From Taudactylus pleione (Eukaryota > Chordata > Amphibia > Anura > Myobatrachidae): DNA of 64,000 bases. This document shows positions 19,653 through 32,750 of the stretch, piece after piece. The stretch is from the NCBI GenBank assembly GCA_031769625.1, contig JAUIMM010001587.1:124001-188000 (forward strand). Reading direction: 5' to 3'. Position 1 is the stretch's first letter; every line of letters begins with the position of its first letter. Position numbers and translations under genes: made by a program. The notes under the pieces were generated by a model. That model was not told the origin of the DNA. It made no database searches and worked only from the letters and a program-made list of their open reading frames with translations.

Positions 19653-22648
19653 GTGCAGTTGCTCTTAGGCCCCTGGAAGTCATTTGCAACCAGGGACTGT
19701 CTGGAGGGCCTGCCGGGAGATGGTGGAGGAGATCCTGGGGTCCTGGAGGTCTCTGTAGGCCCAGATCCTAGAGGTGGTGGAGGGCCTCTTTCCCAGCTTG
19801 CTGAAGGTACTGGCCGGCCAGTGGTAATGATTGTCCGGCTGGATGCGGCCTCAGATGGAAGTCAAACCCTGACATTGGACCCCATGCTGCATGGCTCTCC
19901 GGGGTGTGAGCTGACGCAGTGCTTCCCTATGAGTGGCAATATAAGTCTAGGGTATGAGATGGAGGAAGGCTCCCTTGGGAGTGAAGTAACCCCAGAAGGA
20001 GAGCTGATTACTTCGGGTCTACTTACCGACCGCATGGAGGAGATCTGCCCTGATGCTCAGGGCCTGATGGACGACTGCCGGGAATCCGATTCGGAGGTAT
20101 TGGAGAGAGAAGTGGCTGCTGCCGCTGCCGAAAAGGCTTTCCTGGTGATGGATGTCCCGGCCCTGAAGAAGGAAGTGGCGCGAGTGTCGGCTAGGATCGG
20201 GGCAAAGAGGAGGAAGCGGCAAACATGCAATAGCCAGGAGAGGTTTGTCATCCGCGACGAGCTGCTGATGCTGGCCGACAGGCTGGCTAAGTATAAAAGC
20301 AGAGTGCTGTACCTGCAAAGCCTGGTGGGTCCGGCGGCGGCTGATGCTACCCCAGCTGAGTTCCTAGAGGCCGGTGATAGAGCCTGGAGATCGGGGAATC
20401 TCGTGGTCGGCGGGTCTCCCAAGATGGCGCCGGTGGTGGGAGGGAACGCCGATATTGGAGAAAGAGAAGGCGCGCTGATTAAAATGGAGGAGGAGGCGGG
20501 CTTTCCAGTAGCTGACGGGAGCCTGGTAGAGCCAGTTCACGGAGCTCCAAAGATGGCTGTTGGGATCTTGATGCTTGCGGGTCACGATGCGGCTCACAGC
20601 GGTAAGGCGGTAGTGCCTATGGAGACTGCCGCTGTTGGGGCCGTGGAGCTGGATGGAGGAGAGGAGGCCCGGCGTGTGGTGGAGGGGGCGTGGTCCCGGT
20701 TACCATGGTGAGCATGGACGCTGCTCCTGGGGGATCCGATGCACTTCCTTTGCCTGCCGGTGCTATACTGATGCCTGTGTCAGTTCTGTCAGCTGCCGGT
20801 GGAGAAAGGTTGAAGACGGCTGAACTGATTAATGAGTCTATGGAGGCGGAGATGCTACTGCTGGCTGAGAAGGTGGAAGCAGATGTGACTCTAGCTACAT
20901 CTGTGGTGCCAGGGGCTCCTATGCTAGTAACAGCTTCTAGCTTGGTGCAGGGACTTCCCCTACTGAATAGATCAACTCTGACTCAGGAAGAGTCAAAAGT
21001 GGTGGACTCTCTGTATGGTGACATGGGGGGCCTGAAAGAGTCAGAGCCGCGCTTGAGTTAATAGCCGCAAATAATGCAAGGCTAGAGAGTATGGGCCAAG
21101 GTCCTATGCTAGAGTGGTGTCTGGAGGGGGAGCACCAAGGGTCCCTAGTGCTACAACAATTGGTGACAGTGGTGGGAGTGGTACTAGTGGAGGTGCTCAA
21201 ATAAGGAGGCGGAACGTAGTACAGCTGAGGTGGGTAGCTGTAGGAGATCCACCAAGCAAGGGGGAATTTTTGGAAATGATTTTTTCCTTAGGTTTCTCGC
21301 CCTTGGATCTTTTTGCTTGCATCCACCCGGTGCGTACCCCTGAATACGATCTGAGCTTTCAGACCTTGCGGGGGTTGCAGGCGTTTGCAACTAAATGGGA
21401 GGAGAAAAAGGAGGAGGCCCCTTTCATTAACTACAGGTCTCAGATGGTTTCTCGCCAGGGTAGGGTCAAAGTCACTGTCCTGGTGAGGAATGAGAGCATT
21501 CCAGCTCAAGATATTCTTTTTTGGCTCTCCCGGTTTTGTGTAGTTCTATCCCCATGTTTAGAAAAGATCGATTATACAAAGGGGGTGTGGGGAGGTGCCT
21601 ACTCAGTTTTTGTTAGATTAAACAGGGTGGGCATTGAGACCAAACACATCCAGGCTGCAGCCTTCATTGGTCGCGATAAAATTCAGGCGTTCTATCCAGG
21701 ACAGCCTAGAGTATGCCACAGATGCGGCAGTTTCAGGCACTTTTCGAATAACTGCCCTGAGGTGAAATGTGCTCTTTGTGGTGAGCTGGGCCACCTATCA
21801 AAGGAGTGCAATGTTGTAAAGTGCAACCTTTGTGGGTGTGTTGGTCACCCATACAGCTGCTGCCCATCTGCTTCACACAATGAGGGGTCAGGTGGGGATA
21901 TTGGTGAGCTGCTTGTGGTATTGCTAAGAGAAGGAGAAAGTATAATGAGTGACAATGAGGTTGAGGTGGTTAAGGGAGAGTCTTCCTTCTCAGTAGTCAA
22001 GTCATCCAGAAAGAGAAGAGCAGGGCCAAAAGAGGAAGCATTCAACTGTGAAATAGATTCACTTTCTCATTGGCTGAAGATGAGGCAGAGGAGGAAAAGG
22101 AGGTGAGGGATGAGGAGGTGAGAATGCAGGAGAATGGAGAGTTGGTCCAAGGGCCTCTCAGAGAAAAAGGGTCATTAAGAAGACCACCTTTGGTGAGGCT
22201 GCGGAAGGGGCCAAGGCAAAAACTAAAAAGAAACAAGGGGGCAAGGTTACAGTAAAGTCCAAAAATGTGGTGCGTGGCTGTAGTTTGGAGTGGGATTTAT
22301 CAAACCTTGAATTATCAGGGTCAGAGAAAGTGGGGGGAGTGGAAAAAGTGGCTTCTATAGGAGAGCCTGATGTCGTGGAGGAAACTCCCGAGCTCAATAT
22401 AAGTTCGGGTTCCTCGGGGAAGATCCCTCCAAGCCTAGGTGTTCCGGTCACTTCGGTGGATCCAAAGCTACCGGATCCTGACCCTGATCCGGATCTTGTC
22501 TCTGGCCCTCTGGCTGATGGGGATATGCAGGTTGTTGAGGAAGAGAGGTTGTGGTCTGCAGTTGGGGCTGGAGGATGTGGTGGAGGGCGAGTGTTTGGTT
22601 GTGTCGTCGTCTGGTGAGGGTATCACTCCTGAGGTGCCCTGTAAGTAA
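19653..22648 (+). pseudogene. LINE ORF1, U1, broken but best-preserved knuckle half
   Basis: The usual ATG (MEGLPGDGGG) is removed by a 24-bp deletion between two ggag words; the next in-frame ATG is 19827. The first frame (19653-20711) holds an acidic N-terminus and a coiled-coil-like stretch (LEREVAAAAAEKAFL to KYKSRVLYLQ, about 20100-20320) and ends at TGA 20709. The protein continues in another frame (20690-21061) and then returns (21114-22106). This last piece is 330 codons without a break. It contains FLEMIFSLGFSPLDLFACIHP, a conserved region to FIGRDKIQAFYPGQP, and three CX2CX4HX4C knuckles at 21714-21863 (CHRCGSFRHFSNNC, CALCGELGHLSKEC, CNLCGCVGHPYSCC; the Arg before the last Cys of the third is Cys only in this copy). 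A basic, Glu-rich tail in several frames and a PDPDPDPD repeat follow to 22648. Confidence 0.85.
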
Positions 22649-22725
22649 GAAGGTTCCTTGGGGGGGAGTCTTCTTGCGCGACAAAGTGAAAGTGAAATGG
22701 GGCCCTATGTCTATAATCTAGAACT

Positions 22726-25712
22726 ATGGCTTCCCACCCTATACGATGCGCCACCATTAATGTGGCTTCCGTTTTTTCCGAACGAGCTCGTTTCATGGCT
22801 TTCTCTTTTTTCAACACGATTGATGTTGATATTTTGTTTTTGCAAGAGACCAGGAAAGAGGACTTGTCCACACTCCGTAGGGCCAAAAGCCAGTGGAGGA
22901 GCGTGCCGTCCTACTGGTCTCTTGCGGCCGAGCCGTACGGTGGGGTGGCGGTACTTTTTACCGATATGATTACTGTACACAAGATTATAGAATTACAGGT
23001 AGGTAGGTGTATGGTTTTGGATGTTAGCCTAAGGGGGCATGATCTCAGGCTGATTAACGTCTACGGACCGCAGTCGGCCTGGGATAGGAAGTGCCTCTTT
23101 GGGCTGATAAAACCATTCCTTTTTACAGCCCGGCAAGTTGTCTTTGGTGGTGATTTCAATACCATTGTAAGGCCCAAAGACAGGGGGGGTGCAAAGTCAA
23201 CCCTGGGCTATGATGCTAGGTTTTTAGTTAGTATGGTAAGAGAGGCAGGTCTGGTCGATGTGCATATTCACCATAGTCCAGACCTCACGGGTTACACATA
23301 TCATTGTGGTAGTCGTAGGTCTAGGATAGATAGGTTTTTTGTTAAGGAAAGTTCGAAAACTTTACCTCCTGAGGTGAAGGCAGTAGAATTTTCTGATCAC
23401 GTGTGCCCGAGTGTCGCGTTGAATGCTTTGGAAACTCCTCAGAGGGTGCGGGGCCTTTGGCATTTGAACTCTGAACTTTTGAAGGAAGAGAGTGTTAGTC
23501 AGTCCTTTAGGGATTTCATTCAACTACAGGAGACACTTCTGTAGGCTGGTTGGTCTAGATCTGAGTGGTGGGAAAAATGCAAAAAAAAGGACTCAGAGGT
23601 ATTTTCAGAGGCTGGTAGCACACAAAAACTTGAGAAAAAGATGCGTCTACCAGAGTTTGAGAAAGAAACTAGATTTCTTAATCTCTGAGTGTGTCGACAT
23701 AGTGGGGATATCTTCCGGGTGAAAGCCCAGCTGAAGGAGCTCCAGTATGACCATCTGGCTTCCTTGATTTTGGAGAGGGATTATGGTAAATACCACTCGC
23801 CTGATCCTTACCAGAGTTGCAGGAAGTCGGTTGACTTAAGGGAGGTTAGGGGCTTGTATGATGATCAGGGTACTCTCTGTGAAGACAGGGATGGCATCCT
23901 GGGAGTCATCAGGTCCTATTATTTGGACCTTCTGTCTGAGCAACCACTCATTAGAGAAAGGATGGAGTCCTTTCTGAGGGAGACACCAGGGCTGGAGAAG
24001 CTTGATGCCTCTTTTGATTCTTTGGGTGATGATGTGACAGTAGAAGAAGTTAAGAGAGCTATAGACGGTTTGTGTATAAAAAAATCTCCAGGACCGGATG
24101 GTTTTACAACTGAATTCTTTAAGGCCTTTAAGGACATCTTGCTTCCCGCCTTATGGAGGTTTAAGAGTGCCTGGGTGAGGGGTCGCTCCCTCCTTCCATG
24201 AGGTCTTCTGCCCTCATATTGTTATGCAAAGGGAAAGACCTGTCCCGTATTGAGAACTGGCGCCCCATCGCTCTTCTCAATATGGACAGAACAATTTTGG
24301 TAAAAATACTGTTTAATCGGCTGATGGAAGTTTCCGGGCAGGTACTGTCCCCGTCTCAGCATTGCACCGTGAAGGGCCGTAGTGGCCTACGCAGATGATG
24401 TCACTGTTGTCCTGTCTTCTGTGGCAGAGGCGCAGTGCATAGAACACCCGATCTCTGACTACTCTGAAGCCTCGTGAACCAAGACAAATGTGAAGCTTTC
24501 TGGATGGGGGAGGAAGGCGATGAGTTTGACCTTCCGGACAGCCTCCCCCGGGCCAGTCCTCAGATTAAAATTCTAGGCATCACATTCGATCGTGGTGATT
24601 ATGCCACTCAAAATTGGGAGAGGAGGATAGAGGAAGCCAACAGGAAAGTGCAGTCCTGGAGAACTTGGCAGTTCTCTTACAGGGAAAGGGTTCATCTGTG
24701 CAAAACCTTTCTGGGTCCTATCTTTCTTTACGTCAGCTATATGTGTGTTTCTTACCACAATCTTTGTGGTCTAAAGTGTTGTCCTTGTTCTTCCGTTTAT
24801 TTTGGGGGAATGGGATGAATATTGTCAAGAGAGGTATTACCTACAGGCCAAGGAACGAAGGTGGATTAGGTATGGTCAATCCAGTGGTATTTTTTGCCAC
24901 AACTTTTATTAAACTTAATCTTGGAAGTCTGTTTTTGGAGACTTCTCCTTGGTGGGTAGAGAGTTTTAAGGCATGGGTGACTCCCTTCCTTGAACTCTGG
25001 TATGATGGTGGCCATGTAAAAGCCTTCAGAGGCAGGTCTGGCAGTCTTTCGATCTATGTCATTCTGTGTTTGAAAGTGACAAAGCAATGGGGGAGTGGCA
25101 GCGGGTGATGTCAAAACCCTTTCTAGAAGGGAGTTGGAGAGAGGCATTTTGCGGACTCACTTCTATGCTCCGCTGTCACTAAAGGACTGCCTGGGCAAGG
25201 TCTGCTCAGATGGGATCTCTTTGATATGTTCAGAGAGAATTCCGCTGAAGTACAGAGACCTTGCCTGGCTCTCTTTTCAAGGAAGGCTCTATGTTAGAGG
25301 GCACATCAGGTGGCGAAATGCAGGTGATCGTGGCTGCCCACGTGAGGAATGTCTAGGGGAGGAGGAGACCATGGACCACTTCCTGATTGAATGTCCCTTT
25401 AACATCTAAAATTTACAAGAGGGTTTCAAGCGCTTAACGCATTCCGTGCCTTTCAGGGCTCAGTTACCCTGAGTGGGTTTACGGAGCATTCAAGGGAACG
25501 GTTGTTATGATATGGTCACTATTTTTGTAGTCAGTTTAGTGGTTAGGTACCACACGTGGAGCGCATGGTGCTTAGTGACAAATAGAAGCAAAATCCTTCC
25601 CTGTGAGGTGGTGGTGGGTAATATTCTTCACGAGGTTAAGAAGGAGAAGATTGGATGCCGTTGGGTGGTCAAGGAGGTGGAGACACCTAAAGCCCCCTTA
25701 GTGGGTGGCTGA
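22726..25712 (+). pseudogene. LINE ORF2 (endonuclease-reverse transcriptase), U1, broken
   Basis: ATG 22726 opens a 272-codon endonuclease frame (to 23544) with APE-type residues: Asn12 in TINV, Glu41 in LQET, Tyr113 in NVYGP, Asp143 and Asn145 in GGDFN, Asp202 in SRID, Asp224-His225 in FSDH. After TAG 23542, the frame moves at an A8 run (about 23581-23588) and back near 23710. RT N-terminal motifs follow (KSPGPDGF; then NWRPIALLN and SQHCTVKGR). The sequence then jumps to YADD (24385-24399), so motif A and motif B, normally ~100 or more residues, are missing. The RT thumb (KILGITFD, WRTWQFSYRERV), a frame change, LWSKVLSLFFRLFWGN and the C-terminal CX4CX8HX4C box (25335-25394) come next. A 1-bp deletion at about 24141 is private to U1. 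Confidence 0.9.
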
Positions 25713-26145
25713 CAATCTTCTTCCTGTTCATTCTTTGGCTTAAAGCTTTTCTTTTCACTTTTCCGCAGTAGATTTTAATTTTGTTTTGTACAATATGGTT
25801 TTCATATGCCTAAACAGCTTAAACTCACTTTCTCTATGTCAAAGGAGTTAGTGTTGGTGATAGTTAGTTTAGTGTTATTTTTAATGTTGGTAGTAGATTT
25901 CATGTTGGTTAGTATAGCTAAAGGGTGGAGGGCTTGCACATTGTCTTGTTTGGGTGGTGTGAATGGAGTCTTATGGTTACAGTGTCTAATTTTGGTTCTT
26001 TGTAAGTATTTATAGAGCTTGCTTGTTTTGTTTATACAATACCTTTCTTGGTTTGATTATGTATATGCCTGGTAAGGTTGTGTTGCAATGCTGTTTTTTA
26101 TGTATTATTTATTTCATGTGTTGCACGTTTTTTTCGAATAAAAAG

Positions 26146-26668
26146 ATTACCAGCATTAGCATATAGTCACATACACACGGCTGTGCACCAGGAGAAGGGC
26201 TGGTATTAGCATTGGCATATAGTTACAGACACATGGCTGTACACCAGTGGAAGGGCTGATACCAGCATTAGTATATAATCACAGACACACGGCTGTACAC
26301 CGGGGGAAGGGCTGATACCAGCATTAGCATATAGTCACAGACACACGGCTATACACCGGGGGAAGGGCTGATACCAGCATTAGAATACTCGTATAGTCAC
26401 AGACACACGGCTGTACACCAGGGGGAAGGGATGGTACTAGCATTAGTATATAGTCAGACACACAGCTGTACACCAGGGGAAGGGCTGATACCAGCATTAG
26501 CATATAGTCACAGACACACGGCTGTACACCGGGGGAAGGGCCGATACCAGAATTAGCATATAGTCACAGACACACGGCTGTACACCAGGGGAAGGGCTGA
26601 TACCAGAATTAGCATATAGTCACAGACACATGGCTGTACACCAGTGGAAGGGCTGATACCAGCATTAG
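26146..26668. repeat. 56-bp minisatellite spacer U1/U2 (523 bp)
   Basis: Same length and same unit order as 19127-19649, with a few substitutions such as gtatataatc and gaatactcg. Confidence 0.97.
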
Positions 26669-26743
26669 TCTGTGCAGTTGCTCTTAGGCCCCTGGAAGTC
26701 ATTTGCAACCAGGGACTGTCTGGAGTATCCCTCCCCAGGGAGG

Positions 26744-29685
26744 ATGGAGGGCCTGCCGGGAGATGGTGGAGGAGATCCTGGGGTCCTGGAGGTCTCTGTA
26801 GGCCCAGATCCTAGAGGTGGTGGAGGGCCTCTTTCCCAGCTTGCTGAAGGTACTGGCCGGCCAGTGGTAATTATTGTCCGGCTGGATGCGGCCTCAGATG
26901 GAAGTCAAACCCTGACATTGGACCCCATGCTGCATGGCTCTCCGGGGTGTGAGCTGACGCAGTGCTCCCCTATGAGTGGCAATATAAGTCTAGGGTATGA
27001 GATGGAGGAAGGCTCCCTTGGGAGTGAAGTAACCCCAGAAGGAGAGCTGATTACTTCGGGTCTACTTACCGACCGCATGGAGGAGATCTGCCCTGATGCT
27101 CAGGGCCTGATGGACGACTGCCGGGAATCCGATTCGGAGGTATTGGAGAGAGAAGTGGCTGCTGCCGCTGCCGAAGAGGCTTTCCTGGTGATGGATGTCC
27201 CGGCCCTGAAGAAGGAAGTGGCGCGAGTGTCGGATAGGATCGGGGCAAAGAGGAGGAAGCGGCAAACATGCAATAGCCAGGAGAGGTTTGTCATCCGCGA
27301 CGAGCTGCTGATGCTGGCCGACAGGCTGGCTAAGTATAAAAGCAGAGTGCTGTACCTGCAAAGCCTGGCGGGTCCGGCGGCGGCTGATGCTACCCCAGCG
27401 GAGTTCCTAGAGGCCGGTGATAGAGCCTGGAGATCGGGGAATCTCGTGGTCGGCGGGTCTCCCAAGATGGCGCCGGTGGTGGGAGGGAACGCCGATTTTG
27501 GAGAAAGAGAAGGCGCGCTGATTAAAATGGAGGAGGAGGAGGCGGGCTTTCCAGTAGCTGACGGGAGCCTGGTAGAGCCAGTTAACGGAGCTCCAAAGAT
27601 GGCGGTTGGGATCTTGATGCTTGTGGGTCACGATGCGGCTCACAGCGGTAAGGCGGTAGTGCCTATGGAGACTGCCGCTGTTGGGGCCGTGGAGCTGGAT
27701 GGAGGAGAGGAGGCCCAGCGTGTGGTGGAGGGGGCGTGGTCCCGGTTACCATGGTGAGCATGGACGCTGCTCCTGGGGGATCCAATGCACTTCCTTTGCC
27801 TGCCGGTGCTATACTGATGCCTGTCAGTTCTGTCAGCTGCCGGTGGAGAAAGGTTGAAGACGGCTGAACTGATTAATGAGTCTATGGAGGCGGAGATGCT
27901 ACTGCTGGCTGAGAAGGTGGAAGCAGATGTGACTCTAGCTACATCTGTGGTGCCAGGGGCTCCTATGCTAGTAACAGCTTCTAGCTTGGTACAGGGACTT
28001 CCCCCACTGGATAGATCAACTCTGACTCAGGAAGAGTCAAAAGTGGTGGACTCTCTGTATGGTGACATGGGGGGCCTGAAAGAGTCAGAGCCGCGCTTGA
28101 GTTAATAGCCGCAAATAATGCAAGGCTAGAGAGTATGGGCCAAGGTCCTATGCTAGAGTGGTGTCTGGAGGGGGAGCACCAAGGGTCCCTAGTGCTACAA
28201 CAATTGGTGACAGTGGTGGGAGTGGTACTAGTGGAGGTGCTCAAATAAGGAGGCGGAACGTAGTACAGCTGAGGTGGGTAGCTGTAGGAGATCCACCAAG
28301 CAAGGGGAAATTTTTGGAAATGATTTTTTCCTTAGGTTTCTCGCCCTTGGATCTTTTTGCTTGCATCCACCCGGTGCGTACCCCTGAATACGATCTGAGC
28401 TTTCAGACCTTGCGGGGGTTGCAGGCGTTTGCAACTAAATGGGAGGAGAAAAAGGAGGAGGCCCCTTTCATTAACTACAGATGGTTTCTCGCCAGGATAG
28501 GGTCAAAGTCACTGTCCTGGTGAGGAATGAGAGCATTCCAGCTCAAGATATTCTTTTTTGGCTCTCCCGGTTTTGTGTAGTTCTATCCCCATGTTTAGAA
28601 AAGATCGATTATACAAAGGGGGTGTGGGGAGGTGCCTACTCAGTTTTCGTTAGATTAAACAGGGTGGGCATTGAGACCAAACACATCCAGGCTGCAGCCT
28701 TCATTGGTCGCGATAAAATTCAGGCGTTCTATCCAGGACAGCCTAGAGTATGCCACAGATGCGGCAGTTTCAGGCACTTTTCGAATAACTGCCCTGAGGT
28801 GAAATGTGCTCTTTGTGGTGAGCTGGGCCACCTATCAAAGGAGTGCAATGTTGTAAAGTGCAACCTTTGTGGGTGTGTTGGTCACCCATACAGCCGCTGC
28901 CCATCTGCTTCACACAATGAGGGGTAAGGTGGGGATATTGGTGAGCTGCTTGTGGTATTGCTAAGAGAAGGAGAAAGTATAATGAGTGACAATGAGGTTG
29001 AGGTGGTTAAGGGAGAGTCTTCCTTCTCAGTAGTCAAGTCATCCAGAAAGAGAAGAGCAGGGCCAAAAGAGGAAGCATTCAACTGTCAAATAGATTCACT
29101 TTCTCATTGGCTGAAGATGAGGCAGAGGAGGAAAAGGAGGTGAGGGATGAGGAGGTGAGAATGCAGGAGAATGGAGAGTTGGTCCAAGGGCCTCTCAGAG
29201 AAAAAGGGTCATTAAGAAGACCACCTTTGGTGAGGCTGCGGAAGGGGCCAAGGCAAAAACTAAAAAGAAACAAGGGGGCAAGGTTACAGTAAAGTCCAAA
29301 AATGTGGTGCGTGGCTGTAGTTTGGAGTGGGATTTATCAAACCTTGAATTATCGGGGTCAGAGAAAGTTGGGGGAGTGGAAAAAGTGGCTTCTATAGGAG
29401 AGCCTAATGTCGTGGAGGAAACTCCCGAGCTCAATATAAGTTCGGGTTCCTCGGGGAAGATCCCTCCAAGCCTAGGTGTTCCGGTCACTTCGGTGGATCC
29501 AAAGCTACCGGATCCTGACCCTGATCCGGATCTTGTCTCTGGCCCTCTGGCTGATGGGGATATGCAGGTTGTTGAGGAAGAGAGGTCGGTGTCTGCAGTT
29601 GGGGCTGGAGGATGTGGTGGAGGGCGAGTGTTTGGTTGTGTCGTCGTCTGGTGAGGGTATCACTCCTGAGGTGCCCTGTAAGTAA
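26744..29685 (+). pseudogene. LINE ORF1, U2, broken
   Basis: Starts at ATG 26744 (MEGLPGDGGG) and stays open to TGA 27755-27757. The frame changes shared by U1-U7 follow, first to the piece with MKTAELINES (27854-28105), then to 28158-28523. Near 28480 the 7 bp gtctcag are missing between two atg/cag contexts, which shifts the frame. The knuckle piece is read from 28481, with three CCHC knuckles at 28751-28900, and ends at a TAA (28925-28927) where most copies have TCA. A Met-to-Ile change occurs at the second usual Met (PVVIIV). Confidence 0.85.
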
Positions 29686-29762
29686 GAAGGTTCCTTGGGG
29701 GGGAGTCTTCATGCGCGACAAAGTGAAAGTGAAATGGGGCCCTATGTCTATAATCTAGAACT

Positions 29763-32750
29763 ATGGCTTCCCACCCTATACGATGCGCCACCATTAATGT
29801 GGCTTCCGTTTTTTCCGAACGAGCTCGTTTCATGGCTTTCTCTTTTTTCAACACGATTGATGTTGATATTTTGTTTTTGCAAGAGACCAGGAAAGAGGAC
29901 TTGTCCACACTCCGTAGGGCCAAAAGCCAGTGGAGGAGCGTGCCGTCCTACTGGTCTCTTGCGGCCGAGCCGTACGGTGGGGTGGCGGTACTTTTTACCG
30001 ATATGATAACTGTACACAAGATTATAGAATTACAGGTAGGTAGGTGTATGGTTTTGGATGTTAGCCTAAGGGGGCATGATCTCAGGCTGATTAACGTCTA
30101 CGGACCGCAGTCGGCCTGGGATAGGAAGTGCCTCTTTGGGCTGATAAAACCATTCCTTTTTACAGCCCGGCAAGTTGTCTTTGGTGGTGATTTCAATACC
30201 ATTGTAAGGCCCAAAGACAGGGGGGGTGCAAAGTCAACCCTGGGCTATGATGCTAGGTTTTTAGTTAGTATGGTAAGAGAGGCAGGTCTGGTCGATGTGC
30301 ATATTCACCATAGTCCAGACCTCACGGGTTACACATATCATTGTGGTAGTCGTAGGTCTAGGATAGATAGGTTTTTTGTTAAGGAAAGTTCGAAAACTTT
30401 ACCTCCTGAGGTGAAGGCAGTAGAATTTTCTGATCACGTGTGCCCGAGTGTCGCGTTGAATGCTTTGGAAACTCCTCAGAGGGTGCGGGGCCTTTGGCAT
30501 TTGAACTCTGAACTTTTGAAGGAAGAGAGTGTTAGTCAGTCCTTTAGGGACTTCATTCAAATACAGGAGACACTTCTGTAGGCTGGTTGGTCTAGATCTG
30601 AGTGGTGGGAAAAATGCAAAAAAAAGGACTCAGAGGTTTTTTCAGAGGCTGGTAGCACACAAAAACTTGAGAAAAAGATGCGTCTACCAGAGTTTGAGAA
30701 AGAAACTAGATTTCTTAATCTCTGAGTGTGTCGACATAGTGGGGATATCTTCCGGGTGAAAGCCCAGCTGAAGGAGCTCCAGTATGACCATCTGGCTTCT
30801 TTGATTTTGGAGAGGGATTATGGTAAATACCACTCGCCTGATCCTTACCAGAGTTGCAGGAAGTCGGTTGACTTAAGGGAGGTGAGGGGCTTGTATGATG
30901 ATCAGGGTACTCTCTGTGAAGACAGGGATGGCATCCTGGGAGTCATCAGGTCCTATTATTTGGACCTTCTGTCTGAGCAACCACTCATTAGAGAAAGGAT
31001 GGAGTCCTTTCTGAGGGAGACACCAGGGCTGGAGAAGCTTGATGCCTCTTTTGATTCTTTGGGTGATGATGTGACAGTAGAAGAAGTTAAGAGAGCTATA
31101 GACGGTTTGTGTATAAAAAAATCTCCAGGACCGGATGGTTTTACAACTGAATTCTTTAAGGCCTTTAAGGACATCTTGGCTCCCCGCCTTATGGAGGTTT
31201 AAGAGTGCCTGGGTGAGGGGTCACTCCCTCCTTCCATGAGGTGTTCTGCCCTCATATTGTTATGCAAATGGAAAGACCTGTCCCGTATTGAGAACTGGCG
31301 CCCCATCGCTCTTCTCAATATGGACAGAACAATTTTGGTAAAAATACTGTTTAATCGGCTGATGGAAGTTTCCGGGCAGGTACTGTCCCCGTCTCAGCAT
31401 TGCACCGTGAAGGGCCGTAGTGGCCTACGCAGATGATGTCACTGTTGTCCTGTCTTCTGTGGCAGAGGCGCAGTGCATAGAACACCCGATCTCTTACTAC
31501 TCTGAAGCCTCGTGAACCAAGACAAATGTGAAGCTTTCTGGATGGGGGAGGAAGGCGATGAGTTTGACCTTCCGGACAGCCTCCCCCGGGCCAGTCCTCA
31601 GATTAAAATTCTAGGCATCACATTCGATCGTGGTGATTATGCCACTCAAAATTGGGAGAGGAGGATAGAGGAAGCCAACAGGAAAGTGCAGTCCTGGAGA
31701 ACTTGGCAGTTCTCTTACAGGGAAAGGGTTCATCTGTGCAAAACCTTTCTGGGTCCTATCTTTCTTTACGTCAGCTATATGTGTGTTTCTTACCACAATC
31801 TTTGTGGTCTAAAGTGTTGTCCTTGTTCTTCCGTTTATTTTGGGGGAATGGGATGAATATTGTCAAGAGAGGTATTACCTACAGGCCAAGGAATGAAGGT
31901 GGATTGGGTATGGTCAATCCAGTGGTATTTTTTGCCACAACTTTTATTAAACTTAATCTTGGAAGTCTGTTTTTGGAGACTTCTCCTTGGTGGGTACAGA
32001 GTTTTAAGGCATGGGTGACTCCCTTCCTTGAACTCTGGTATGATGGTGGCCATGTAAAAGCCTTCAGAGGCAGGTCTGGCAGTCTTTCGATCTATGTCAT
32101 TCTGTGTTTGAAAGTGACAAGGCAATGGGGGAGTGGCAGCGGGTGATGTCAAAACCCTTTCTAGAAGGGAGTTGGAGAGAGGCATTTTGCGGACTCACTT
32201 CTATGCTCCGCTGTCACTAAAGGACTGCCTGGGCAAGGTCTGCTCAGATGGGATCTCTTTGATATGTTCAGAGAGAATTCCGCTGAAGTACAGAGACCTT
32301 GCCTGGCTCTCTTTTCAAGGAAGGCTCTATGTTAGAGGGCACATCAGGTGGCGAAATGCAGGTGATCATGGCTGCCCACGTGAGGAATGTCTAGGGGAGG
32401 AGGAGACCATGGACCACTTCCTGATTGAATGTCCCTTTAACATCTAAAATTTACAAGAGGGTTTCAAGCGCTTAACACATTCCGTGCCTTTCAGGGCTCA
32501 GTTACCCTGAGTGGGTTTACGGAGCATTCAAGGGAACGGTCGTTATGATATGGTCACTATTTTTGTAGTCAGTTTAGTGGTTAGGTACCACACGTGGAGC
32601 GCATGGTGCTTAGTGACAAATAGAAGCAAAATCCTTCCCTGTGAGGTGGTGGTGGGTAATATTCTTCACGAGGTTAAGAAGGAGAAGATTGGATGCCGTT
32701 GGGTGGTCAAGGAGGTGGAGACACCTAAAGCCCCCTTAGTGGGTGGCTGA
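29763..32750 (+). pseudogene. LINE ORF2, U2, broken
   Basis: The endonuclease frame 29763-30581 is open from a true ATG with all APE-type residues. Its end reads FIQIQETLL (shared with U6). The RT N-terminal piece is 30726-31202, the finger piece 31236-31436 (with Cys for Ser and Trp for Gly changes near its start), and the YADD box 31423-31437 directly follows, with motifs A and B missing. The C-terminal part has the open 104-codon frame 32133-32447 with the CCHC box and the tail frame 32511-32750. Confidence 0.9.

Larger units (their letters stand above)
19650..26145 (+). mobile_element. Tx1-like LINE, copy U1
   Basis: Complete copy from tctgtgcag to AATAAAAA(g), with minisatellite on both sides and 12-bp matching flanks (taccagcattag). 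It has the best ORF1 of the array in its second half. It lacks a 24-bp piece containing the ORF1 ATG, as does U4. Confidence 0.95.

Noticed and set aside
19653..20711. ORF1 starting at the first codon after the minisatellite (MQLLLGP)
   Set aside because: That codon is GTG, not ATG. In five copies a real ATG lies 75 bp downstream of it; in this copy it is deleted.
22658..22969. 103-codon frame at the ORF1/ORF2 junction, repeated in every copy
   Set aside because: It is an alternative frame of the ORF2 endonuclease start, which has the clear domain.
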